DNA from: Leucosporidium creatinivorum | Lineage: Eukaryota > Basidiomycota > Microbotryomycetes > Leucosporidiales > Leucosporidiaceae | Length of the DNA: 53,587 nucleotides | Direction: 5' to 3' | Assembly (NCBI GenBank): GCA_001600635.1 | Contig: BCKL01000047.1 | Coordinates: 1-53,587 of the forward strand | Shown here: piece after piece, positions 11,665 to 22,395 of the stretch | How positions within the stretch are numbered: the first letter of the stretch is position 1 | How the letters are laid out: each line of letters starts with the position of its first letter | Program-made: the position numbers and the translations under genes | The notes under the pieces: generated by a model | The model's input: the letters and a program-made list of their open reading frames with translations, nothing else | What the model was told of the DNA's origin: nothing | Databases searched by the model: none

Positions 11665-12741
11665 TCACTCGCTCGGCCGACCCACCTCCCTCAACTCAAA
11701 CTCCCTAGGCAGCTCCACCGCCGCTTCTTCATCCTCCTCCCCGAGCTCGAACAATCCGCCGCCATTGGTGGAGGAAGAGATACTGGCTGCTCGACTGTGG
11801 GAGCGGGAGGAAGGGGAGAGGGGAGCAGTTCGGCGCGAGGCGGTTGGAGGCGGCGGTGGAGGGGGAGGGGGAGCAGCGTGGGTCGGGAGGGAAGAATATG
11901 GAGTAGATGGAGAAATTCTAGAGGAGCCGCCCGCTACGTCCGTCACCCGCTCCAACAAGCCCGAGAAGCCGCTCAGCCCGCCCTGCCCTCCGCCTCGCCG
12001 AGCAGGAGCAGCACCGCCGAGCCTGATCCCACCAATCCGATCCCCCCTCCTCGTGCCCCAAAACTTTTTGGCAATGCCATCGTCCCTCTCCCCCTCCCCT
12101 CTCCAGCTGCCTCCTTTCTCTCTGCCCCAGCCGAGCGCCTCCCACCCCTTCCAACCGAGCCCAAGCGCCGTCGCCCCTGTTTCCCGTGCGATACCCCAGG
12201 CGCCTTGTCGACGGTAGGGGAGGGGGAGCTCGTCTGTAGTGTCTACCCCGCGATTCGGTCGTCGGGTGATGGGCAGCCCTTCGTCGTCCTCCGAGTCTGA
12301 GTCCGAGTCGGGAGCGCCCACGCCGAAGGAGGTGGCGTTGAGGTCGTGTGGCGCTAATCGGATACCCGAGGGGTGGGAGGAGAGGAAGGTTAGGTGAAGG
12401 TTGATCCTGTGTGTCCCATCACACACAGCGGTCAGCGCTGTCCTCTCATCTCGGCTCGCCTCCTCGCCGAACCGCTCCCCTCCGAGTCGAAAGCAAGACT
12501 CACCACTCCCTCCCCCTCCCCAAGAGTTGGATCGAATGGGCCCTCCTCAACGAAACATAGAGGATACAGACGACCATGAGGAAGGTCAACGGGAGCCAAA
12601 CCCAGGGCGCTAAAGCCACGTCCGAGCGGGGGTCAGACGGGGTGTTGAAGATGGAGATGGGGGGTGGTTGGGCTGTAGGGGGGGAGAGGCTTAGCTGGTG
12701 ATGTTTGATGCTAGGGAAGGAGGGAACGCACGGGAGCTCAT
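11665..12741 (-). CDS. Unknown single-pass membrane protein
   Basis: Three exons. The first is only 10 nt (ATGAGCTCCC) and joins in frame to QPPPISIFNTPSDPRSDVAL. A single membrane helix follows, WVWLPLTFLMVVCILYVSL, with an Arg-rich flank (RRAHS). The last exon continues INLHLTFLSSHPSGIRL and then a long disordered tail. The tail has an acidic DSDSDSEDDE patch, Gly/Arg-rich stretches, a run of nine prolines, and an acidic end (LGEEDEEAAVEL). The short N-terminus and basic residues after the helix suggest the tail is cytosolic. I do not recognise a family. It is divergent with FES1 (278 bp between starts) and convergent with the TMEM184 gene. Confidence 0.65.
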
Positions 12742-13019
12742 TGTAGCTGCAGGACAGCCCCGAATGAGCGGGAAAGAGGGAGGGCGACGTCAGAGAGCGG
12801 TGGAGGGGGTTGTAGGGCGATAGGGTGGGAGCGGGATGGCTGCAGGATAGCTAGACGACGCTGCAGGAGATTCGAGACTGGAACGAGAGCAGGTGCGGAC
12901 AAAGGGCAAGAGATGAATCTGGAGGATTCTGGCAAGTCGCTAAAGACGCGACTACTTTAGCTGACAGAGCTGAGCGAGCTCTCTCCCTGCTACACTTTCA
13001 CCTCGTCTACAACACAATA

Positions 13020-14415
13020 ATGGCCTCCGCACCTTTTGATCCTACGCAATCCCTCCTGCGCTGGGGGATTGAGAATGCCGCCCCGGGAGCTCTATTACCT
13101 TTAGCAGAAGAGATGAAACAAGGCAAACGACCCGACCTCAACACCGACATGCTCAAAGCCATCATGGGCACTACAGACGCTGATAGGATGAAGGAATGTG
13201 TCATGGTCATTCAGGGGAAATGGGTAGATAGGGATGGCAAAGGTATCAAAGATCAACAAGTTACTAGGGAGGATAAGCTCAGGGCTTGGGATGATCTAGA
13301 AATGGTGAGTACAACCTTCTTTGCCTTGCGAAGCCATAGCTGTAGCTCTATATCTCAGAGCTGACCCTTTTTCGTCGGCTCCTTCTCCTTCTTTCGCTCC
13401 CCCTGCGAAGCTCGTCGAGGATCTGGATAACGCCAATGGTGAGCTACAGGCTGAGCAGCTCGGTAGAACTACAAACTAATGATACTGTTACAACAGACCT
13501 CAAGTTCGGCGGCCTGTGGAAGCCCATCATCGAGCACTTGACCGACGAGGACGAGGAGGTCGTCCTTCGCGCATGCTGGGTCTGTGGTACTGCTGTTCAG
13601 GTGTGTAGTTCTCTCATCGCACGACACGAGGATCCCGCTGACCTCTCTCCTCACACAACAGAACAACCCCCGCGCGCAAGCCGCCGTTCGTCCCTCTCCC
13701 TCCCTTCCCTCTCTCGCTCTCCTTCTCGGCTGACCTTCTCCTCCTCACATCTCACCAGTTCCTCGAGCACGACCCCCTTCCCACCGTCTCCTCCCTCTTG
13801 ACCTCCAACAACCACCCCGAACCGACTCGGAACAAGGCCATGTACTGCCTTTCCTCGACTTTGAAGCACTCGCCTCTTGCTGTCGCTAGGTTTGGGCAGT
13901 TGGAGGGGTGGAAGGTGCTCTTGAGCTGTCTTCAGGGTGAGTACCTCGTGTCTCTGTTCTCCCTCGCCGTCTTCCTGCGCCATCACCCGAGCTGACCTCG
14001 GCCCTCGCCCTCCCGCCGAGCAGACCCCTCCCAGACCCTCCGCTCCAAGACGGCCTTCCTCCTCTCCCAACTCGTGTCCCAAGCCGTATCCCCCTCCACC
14101 CTCCTCACCTCTCTCCGCGTCTCCGGCGTTCTCCCCCTCCTCCTCTCCTCTCTCGACCCCTCATCCTCCCTGCCCACCGGTCCCGACGGCGACGTTTCGG
14201 CGGTGGACTCGGATTACAAGGAGAAGGTGTTGAGGTTTTTGGTGAATACGGTGGAGAGGACTAAGGAGGAAGGTACAGGGGGTTTGGAGGGAGGGGAGAA
14301 GGAACAAGTGAGGAAAGTGGTAGAGGAGTTGGAAGGCATGGAGGCGTGGGAGGCGGAGGAGTTGGGCATGGCCAAGGAGGAGTGGGAGGAGTTCAAGAAG
14401 GGGATTCAGGCTTGA
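13020..14415 (+). CDS. FES1: Hsp70 nucleotide exchange factor Fes1
   Basis: Cytosolic armadillo-type exchange factor (HspBP1 family) that releases ADP from Hsp70 and helps clear misfolded proteins. About 335 residues from six or so exons. The N-terminal SLLRWGIENAAPGA matches the Fes1 start (LLQWSIANS in yeast). It is followed by WDDLEMLVEDLDNAND, the hallmark EMLIENLDNAN region, then LWKPIIEHLTDEDEEVVLRA, VCGTAVQNNPRAQAAFLEH, TRNKAMYCLSSTLKHSPLA and WKVLLSCLQDPSQTLRSK. These are successive armadillo helices. A Glu/Lys-rich helical end (EEWEEFKKGIQA) closes it. One donor is GTTCGT, after QAA. Confidence 0.93.
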
Positions 14416-14672
14416 GCAGTACTATATAGAGCTGGAGCATTTATCGAGACTTTGGGGGTGAAAAGCCATGACCCGCCCTTCGCAGAGCGCAAGACCGAGC
14501 TTTCGGAGAGTTCAAGTCAGCCGCTTCTGCTCCTGCCGCATCTTGACCTCGTCTGTGCTCTTTCGAATCGACTACACACTCGCTACAAGCTCGCCTACCT
14601 ACTCCCCTACACCTCAGGCGCCTTCTCCTCGCCTCAACTTGCCACCTACTACCGCTTCTCTCCTCTCTCGCC

Positions 14673-16378
14673 ATGTACGTCCTCTTCCCTCTCTATACCT
14701 CATCCTCACCTACTAACGCACTTCCCTCTGCTCTCCGGCTCCCTTACACAGGTTCGCCGCCCTCACCTCCCTCTACACCTCGATAACACAAGAACGCATC
14801 CCTCCCTCCTCGTGGGATCCATCCTCCCCTCTCCCCGCCGGGTCATTCAAGCAGGTCAAAGAGCTTACAGCGCGCATCACAGAGCGCTCCAGTCTGGTCG
14901 TCGTGGCCGAGGGAGCTTGGGGGCATGGCACTTTGCAGTTTGAGGTTGCGGGCGGCGGAGGGGGAGGAGCAGGGGGAGGAGCAGGAGGAGCAGGGGGATT
15001 GCCGAGCTATGATGATGCGGTTCAGCAGTTGACTGCTGGTGATCATCGGACGGCTCGGCAGGAGAAGAGGGAAGGAGGACAGTTGGGAGAGGGGGAGGCC
15101 GAGATGAGGGTGAGGGTCGAGGCGAGGTGGAATGATGAGGTGCTGTGGGAGGAGAGTAGTGTCGAGTTGGAAAAGAGTGGTGACGGAGAGGAATGGAGGT
15201 TGAGCGTCAAGGTGCGTTCGTGTCTCGGGCTTACACCTCGCGCGTGCGCGCTGCTCGGCGTTGCGGTCGCTGACCCCTCCCTTCTCCTTCTCCCTCGGCG
15301 CGCGCAGACCCCTTCCATGTCCCCCTCCCGCCTCGCCTCGCAACTTTCCTTCCACATAACCCTCACCTTCCCCTCCTCCCTCTCGTCGCTTCACTCCCTC
15401 CAAACCTCCGCCTCGCAATGGCGGCACCTCGGCGCCCCCTCCCTCTCCTCTCTCCACTTTGCCCAGCTCTCCCTCGCTACGACCAATGCTGCTCTCTCAT
15501 TTGACCACCTCTCGGCCGGGAGGACGAGCCTCAAGACTGCCAACGCACCGGTGGAGGGGAGGTACGCGCTCCAATCGCTCGACCTTCAAGCCGAGAATGC
15601 AAAGATCTCGGGCTCTTACCTCGTCGCCACCGTAGCGACGGTTCGGACGTCCAACCGACCCGTCGAAGGAGCGTTCGAGGCGGAGGAGTTGGAAGTCAAG
15701 ACTTCCAACGGCAAGATTGGGGGAAGGTTCGAAGGGCGGAGGAGGTTGAAGCTCGAGACTGTGAATCGGGGAATTGAGGGGGTGTATAGGGTCGGTGGGG
15801 AGGTCTGGTTCAAGACGTGTAATGGGGGGATTGAGGGGGATGTGGAGGTGCTCAGCTCGGCGGAGGCGAGGAAGGAAGGGACACCGCCGCTATTGGCTGA
15901 GGACGTTAAGAAGAGCGGAGGAGGAGAGGTGGGACCGAGGATCACAGGAGAGGCCAAGACGGCCAATGGCCCCATTGATCTGAGGTTTGGCAAGGCGCCG
16001 AGCGGGACGGAGATTCAGTTTGAGGCAAAGAGCCCGAATGGGAGGGTCAGGGTCGCTGTTGCTGGACCGTTTGATGGGACATTCCATGTACGTTTGCTCT
16101 CTCTCCTCTTCCCTCCTTCCTGCCTGTAGCTGACCCTTTTGCTGCTCTCTCTCCCTCTCCCTCTCCCTCGGCGATATCGACATCGACACTTACAGGCTTC
16201 CACATCCAACGCCTCGGCCAACATCACCGCTCCTTCATCGCATACCATCTCCTACGACCAAGAGAGCAAGAATAAGGTCACTGGCCGTGTATCTAGTGGT
16301 GGCGAGGAGGGAGAGGGAAGCAAGGGCAGCTTGAAGGTCGAAAGTAGCAATCGGGAGGCTGTGATTGAGGTTGTGTAA
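14673..16378 (+). CDS. Beta-solenoid repeat protein (DUF4097-like)
   Basis: The frame from exon 2 begins FAALTSLYTSITQERIPPSS and has no in-frame ATG nearby. The best start is an ATG split by an intron: AT at 14673-14674 before a GTACGT donor, G at 14752 after TTACACAG. An undetected upstream exon remains possible. The first half holds a Gly/Ala-rich run, then LPSYDDAV, which fits an LPxY WW-domain ligand motif. The second half repeats a strand-turn unit of about 20 residues with T-(S/A)-N-x-x-(V/I)-x-G: TANAPVEGRY, TSNRPVEGAF, TSNGKIGGRF, TVNRGIEGVY, TCNGGIEGDV, TANGPIDLRF, SPNGRVRVAV. This matches the DUF4097 putative-adhesin type of beta-solenoid. No signal peptide is obvious, so cell location is unknown. 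Confidence 0.7.
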
Positions 16379-18443
16379 AGTTGAGTGAAGGAGGTGTTGC
16401 AGTGCTTGTAGGATTGTAAGCCTTTGTATCTAGCTGTTCAGTGGGGCTTGACTCGAGGGGCGAGCGCCGAGAAGCCGAGTGGTCTCTTGCTCTTACTCGG
16501 GAAGGGGATGCGACTTCGGTACACCACGCGGAGGTACACCTCACTGCTTTGAATGTTCTCAGACAGCTGCAGCTCTGTACAACATGCCTCAGCTCGAGCT
16601 CTTGCCGAAGAACACAGCTCGGCGCTGATCCCAACTCTTTGCTGCTCGCTCAGCTGACCTGCAGCTGATCCCACCGCGAAGGCTCCAACTCTGCATGCTG
16701 GTAACGTTGAGACCGGACTCCAGTGCATGGCTCAGCGAAGCGAGAAAGCGCGAGCAAGAGGCTTCGTCTTCCCTGCTTTGCCTGCCTCTCGGACCTGACA
16801 ATCTCAGCGCCGATGCGCTCGCCATGCTCCTCTCCAGCAGCCCCTTTGACTTGAGCTCCGGGCTCGGATGTCAGACCCGGTCTCAGGTCTGTACAGAAGT
16901 AGGAGGTCGATCGCAGGGTGATGAGGAGGCGGTTGCCATGACGGTAGCCCTTCGCCGAAGCCGAAAGCTCTGACGGATCTTTTTCGATCGCTCGCGAGTC
17001 GACAAGTGCGGAAGCGTGAGGCACCTGTACGGAAGCGAAGCTCGCAGGGTGCAGAAAGCCTTTGCAGACGACGAGCGAGCTGCAGGAGGCTGCTCCGAGA
17101 TGAAGAGCCCCTCCCCCTCCTGCTCCACAACCTCCGCTGGCGCCCCAGCTCGCAGAACTGAGTGCTTGCCCTTCGGCAGCCTCTTCGGCACTCTGGAGCA
17201 GAGCGCGAAGTAGGGGGGAAGAAGCTTATCGCTGGGGTCGTGCTTGCTGCCGGAAGGTGCCTCGCAGGATGAGAACATTTCAAAGCTCGGCGCGCTCGGC
17301 GTGCGAAACTTCTGCTCGCTCCCGTTTCTGCAGTTCGTCAGAGAGGGGAGGCCGAGGGGGAAGTAGTGGGTAGATGATGAAAGCAGTGTCTTCGGTGCGG
17401 GGAGCGATGAGGATGGGACAGGAGAGGCTGCTCGGCGAAGCTCTCTCACCCAAGGAGGCCGAAGAACGGGAAGCAGAGGGGGAGCAAAGCAGAGCAGGGA
17501 AGGCTCGGGAAGGGGGAGCCAAGTTGCACAGATGCAGGTCGCTGTGTTGAATAAAGTTGGCCTGATCCCTTGCTCGGCGAACCATGGGAGCGAGCTTGTG
17601 CGAAAGGCCAAGGAGGTGGGGACAGCTCGTGCACCGTAACGAGGCTGAGGCGCAACGTATAGCAAGAGACTTTCCGGCTCGGACATTGCAGCGCCGAGAG
17701 CCAGCCGCTTACCCAACTACAACCCATGCAGAATTGGGAAGCTCGGCCGATTTTTCTGTTGTGACGGGGGCGGCGAAAGGCAAGTTGCTGGATGAGGTGC
17801 AGGGCAGGCTTTGCTTGCACGGCAAAGGACGAGGAGAGAGGCAAGAGGCGACCGAATTAAGAGGGTCGAAGGAGAGTGAAGATCGACGTGCTCCAAGAAG
17901 GAGGGTGAGCTCGACAAGGCAAGTTCGGCGATGAGCTCGCTGCGCCTGGACGGGGTCGAGTGAGACAGCCATGAGCGAACCCTGGAATAGGGAGGAAGAT
18001 GGGGAGAGATTTCTGTAGGGATGTACAGTAGAGTCGAGGGAAAGAAGAGCTACAGAAACCAACAGCTGAGACCTACGCTAGCTCGGAAGATGAGCATGCG
18101 CGCGAGCCGTTGGTCGTCTTTGAGTTTCGTCGTCGAAGTCGAAGCGAGCGCTGAGCGTCTGCTCTCTTCCCTCAACCTCTCACCTCGCCTATTAGACGTC
18201 GATCTGCCCAACGAGCTTCTCCCTACAACAGAGTGCTCCCCTCTCTCGTTGGATTCTGTACCTCTTCAGCACGGCGCCCGACTTCCAAGCAGCACTGCCC
18301 TCGCCCTCTCCTCCTCTAAGACGCTAGGCGTTCGTCACCTTGCTTCGTCCCTCTCTCGCTCGGCTCCAACTCTTCGTCTGCAACAGCGGGAATAATCGAC
18401 TACAGGACGGGAAGCAGGCGCTCATCCCGCCCTTCTGTACCCC
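16379..18443. other. 2-kb gene-poor region before the kinase gene
   Basis: No open frame here has recognisable family features or consistent splice joins. The longest (leftward, 16883-17716) is rich in Ser/Pro/Arg and looks like chance coding in GC-rich DNA. The stretch contains four GCGCCGAG octamers (about 16464, 16618, 17286, 17691). It probably holds the 3' end of the solenoid gene and a long promoter or 5' leader for the kinase. Confidence 0.5.
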
Positions 18444-21400
18444 ATGACTTCCCCTTACGCTCCCCCGCTACTGTCGCCTCCCGACTGTCACCTCCCATCC
18501 AACTTCAACTCGAATCAAGCTGGGGGCTTGAGTCGCTCCTCGCGCCAGGAATCGCTCGCTGTGTTGGCTTCAGCAACATCCTCGGGCTCAGCTTCACCTT
18601 TAGGATCCAGCTCGCCAGGCTCAACGACGGCGCCTTCGTCGTTCGGCCTCACTGCTGCCTCGTCGCCGCCTTCGTCAATCTACTCGACCTCGGCGGGCAA
18701 CTCGGGATTCATCGTCAAGTCGAGGCCAAAGGTCTACAAACCTCCCGTCTCGCCCAACACTCAGCAGATCCCGCTCCCTTCCCCTTCCCCTCCCTTCCCT
18801 GCTTCCCCCCTTCCCGGCGCCAATCTCTCGCACAACGCTTCCCTCGCCTCGCGTCGCTCCCAGTCGCCGCCTCCCGCGCCCGAACGGAAACCTTCCCACG
18901 CCTCGAGCAAGTCGTCAGGCCGAGGAGGCAACAACTCGCCGCCAGCCGAGCCCAAAACAACCCTCACCTTGAGCTCGAGCATCGACTCGCAAGGCCGTCG
19001 CATGGTCAACCAGTACGTGCGGCTCAAGACGATCGGCCAGGGCTCGCACGGCAAGGTATGGCTCTGTGCTGAGCCGACCCTGCGCGAGTCTGACGAGGAC
19101 GAGCTCGAGGATGCGGAGGCCGAGCAGGACGCCGAAGCGAGGGCGCGCCGCAAGGGCAAATCGGCGGAGGCTCGCAGCGAGCGGTGGGAGGAGGAGATTG
19201 ATTCGGGTGATGTGCGCTACTGTGCCATCAAGAGCGTGGCGAGGGAGGGAGCAGGTCGGGGCAAGAGCTTGCGCGCGGCCAAGGGGAGGAAGGCCAGCTC
19301 GCAGGGAAGCGCGGGCATTGGCGCCGACGACAAGATCAAGCGCGAGGTGGCCATCATGAAGCGGTTGGACCACCCCAACATCGTGCGCCTCAAGGAGGTC
19401 ATCGACGACGTCAAGAGCAAGAAGGTCTTCATGGGTGAGTTCGTTGATGGCGGTCATTCCGGGGAAGGGTGAGCTGACTCCATCTCTTTCGACAGTGCTC
19501 GAGTTCATGGCGGGCGGTCAGATCGTATGGCAGGACGAGAACAAGCGGCCGACGATGACGGTCGACGAGGCTCGTCGGACATTCCGCGATGTTGTGCTCG
19601 GTCTTGAGTATCGCAAGCTGCCCCCCTCCTCTCCAGCTCTAGCGATAGCTCACCTGTCCCCTTAACAGTCCACTACCAAGGCATCATTCACCGTGATATC
19701 AAGCCCGCCAACCTCCTCTGGACCGAAGATCACTCGGTCGTCAAGATCTCGGACTTTGGAGTCTCGCACGTCTCGGAAGCCCTCCTGCGCGCCTCTCCTC
19801 TCGACACGACCGACTGCCCACCAGGCGAGGACGACAAGGCCCTCCGGAAGACCGCCGGCAGCCCCGCCTTCTTCGCTCCCGAGCTCTGCCACCCTGTCGA
19901 GTACACTCCCACGCCGACTCAAGCTCCCGCCAACGACTCGGACTCGACCTACTTCCCTTCCGGCGCTCATGCTTCCGCGCACTCCTCCCCCGCCGTCGCC
20001 TCCACTTCCGACCTTCCCACCCCTCTCAGCCCCGGCGGCATCCCCCTCACCTCGACCGTCATCTCGCTCCCCCTCCCTCCCGCCGACCCTTCCCAGCCTC
20101 GCACTCGCCCTCCCATCGGCAAAGGCATCGACGTGTGGGCCTTGGGCGTTACTTTATTCTGTCTATTGTTTGGCGATACGCCGTTTATGGCGCGGACCGA
20201 GTACGAGCTGTATAACGTTATTGCGAGGGAGGGGGTGCGCATCCCCGAGCGGATGGGCAAGGAGGGAGCGTGGTCGGGCGTGCCGACGGTGAATCAGTGG
20301 GAGGGGATGGGAGATGGGGAGGAGGGGAGGGAGGTGGTGGATCTGTTGGCGAGGTTGTTGGAGAAGAACCCGGAGAAGCGCATCAGTCTCGAGGAGGTCA
20401 AGGTGAGTTAGATGTCCCGAGGTCGGTCTGTCCAGCTTGCTCATCTTGCTCTCGCACAGAAACACCCTTGGGTCCTCCGCAACCTCGAGGCTTCACCCGA
20501 TTCCTGGCTCTGCGACACCGACCCAGCTCAAACCGACACTGTCATCGTCACCGAGGAGGACATCGAGCACGCCACTCACGAGCGCGGTGCTGTAGACACC
20601 CTTCCTCCCATTCGCAACCGCCCCGGCATTCGTCGCGCCCTCAACGCCGCCCTCGTTCGCTTCCCAGCCTTCGCTCGCATCAAGAGCAATCGCCGCTCGG
20701 CCGACACGCCTCGCTCTCGCTCCAAGTCGGCCAGCTCGACTTCGCAGAGCGCAGAACACGACCATCAGTCCACCAACGTCCCCCTCTCGCGCTTCCCCAC
20801 CGACGAGGTCAACGGTCCCAATCGCAAGAAGTCGTCGATGGACTTTGGCGTCGACATTCGTCGCATCATCTCGAGCGAGCAAGGCGGCCATGGCTCGCAT
20901 TCGAGGAGCTCGAGTCCCGCCGGTACCATCGGTCGAGGGGGTTGGGGCAACAGGAAGCGCGAGTCGAGCCTCAACACGCCTACGCCTCCTCCCAGCACCA
21001 TCCAGGTCGTCGTCGACCCCGAATACGCGCCCTCGCCCACCTCGCCAGCACCCAACCTCGTCCATCTTCCCGAGCTCTCCAGGAGCGTCTCCTCGTCCTC
21101 TGTACCTAGTAATGGACGAGGCGGCTTCAGCCATCTCCTCGGCTCGAGGAAGAACTCGGATCGCTCCGACTCGTCGGTCCGAGGATCGTCGACTCCTTCA
21201 TCCGAGGGCGAGTCGGCGGTAGGGAGGAGGACCCTGTCGAGGATGCTGTCGAAGCTGGGAGGCGGTGAGAGGAGAGGTGGAGGAAGGACCCCTCAGCGCC
21301 AGGCGTCGTTGTCGGACGACGCCGACGAGGAGACATCATCCCCTGGCACGCCTTCGGGCGTCAGCATCCCCGCCGCTTTGGTGGAACGATTCGAGACCAC

Positions 21401-22088
21401 TGGCGACAAGTACGACTCGTTCGGCCGCGTCATCAGGCCTGCCCCAGGACTCGCCGCCGAGCACCTCAAGTCGCAGCGGTCGTTCGCCCACCCAGCGCCC
21501 CAGGACGAAGAAGAGGACGATGATGAGGAGCTTATGGACCTCACTGAGTTTGAGTACTCGGAATCGGACGAATCGGACGACGACGATTTGGAGGATGACC
21601 TCGTCTCGTCGCCCATCGACGTCGCCAACGGCATCTCGGGCTGGCACTCGGCTTTCGCCAACTTTGGCCTCAGCGAGGAGGAAGGAGGAAGTGCGCTGTT
21701 CGCCGAGGTGGACGGCGAGTTCCAGAAGCCCCTCACCGCCACCTTGGAGGACTCGACCCCTCGTCAATCGGCGCACCAAGCCCTCGCGACCAAGGGGATC
21801 GACCCCGACCCTTCTCTCGACCCTCCTCCTCTCGTCCGCCAACACTCGAGCACCAACTCGCCCACTCGCTCGGTCAACAAGCTCGCCATCCCCACCGACC
21901 CAGCCTACCCCTCCTACTCGCCTTCCTCGGCCTCCCCTCGCGACGGCAGCATTCGAGCCGTCTCCCTCGAGCCACCTTCCACCCACAATAGGCGAGTGGA
22001 CATGTATGGAGAGGATGATGAGGATGAGGATGCCGGGATTGTCATGGCGCCGAGAAGGAGGAGGGCGACGACCGTCTCGGGACTTTGA
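18444..22088 (+). CDS. CaMKK/SNF1-activating-type Ser/Thr protein kinase
   Basis: Four exons give 1156 residues. The N-terminus (about 1-185) is Ser/Pro-rich. The kinase domain runs from about 187: NQYVRLKTIGQGSHGKVW (Gly loop), YCAIKSV (ATP Lys about 262), IKREVAIMKRLDHPNIV, VLEFMAGGQI, GLEYLHYQGIIHRDIKP, KISDFGVS, GSPAFFAPE, WALGVTLFCLLFGDTPF and EKNPEKRISLEEVKKHPWV. Acidic inserts sit after the Gly loop and before the end of the activation segment. The arrangement fits the Ssp1/Sak1/Elm1/Tos3 and CaMKK group, which phosphorylate AMPK (Snf1); the exact member is uncertain. The 540-residue C-terminal tail is Ser-rich with acidic stretches. Exons are 18444-19434, 19496-19612, 19669-20402 and 20460-22088. 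Intron 2 is GC-AG. Confidence 0.9.
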
Positions 22089-22395
22089 GCTCGCTCGAGG
22101 AAGCAGCGACGACGACACTTTGTACAGGACCCCCTTCCGTTTCGTTTTATATCGTTCACAAGAATGGCCTGTTGTGCTTCCCGATTGATTGCCATTCAGC
22201 TTGCACATACACGATCTACCGCCGTCTTCGAAGCGAGAGACTGCGATGGCTGCCCCCCTTCCTCAGTCGCCGAAGTCGAGCCAGCGCGCCCCACGCAGGG
22301 GTTGGCCAGCTTCCATCACCTCGTCTCGACTCGTCTCTCGGATCCGACTTGCGCGCAGCATACAGACGGATCTTCGGGCTCTTCTGCACCTCATC
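22089..22395. other. Intergenic region before the ABC transporter
   Basis: About 300 bp between the kinase stop and the transporter ATG. An open frame runs upstream of the ATG from 22189. It would put 69 Arg/Pro-rich residues ahead of a good signal peptide, so I treat it as 5' leader. Confidence 0.5.

Noticed and set aside
14903-14905. GTG as start of the solenoid protein
   Set aside because: The frame continues upstream with protein-like sequence to a good acceptor; nuclear fungal genes rarely start with GTG.
16883-17716. 277-codon leftward open frame in the gene-poor region
   Set aside because: Low-complexity Ser/Pro/Arg/Leu composition, no family motif, and overlapping open frames on both strands, as expected by chance at this GC content.
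20493-21134. Long leftward frame opposite the kinase tail
   Set aside because: Shadow of the kinase coding exon, driven by codon bias.
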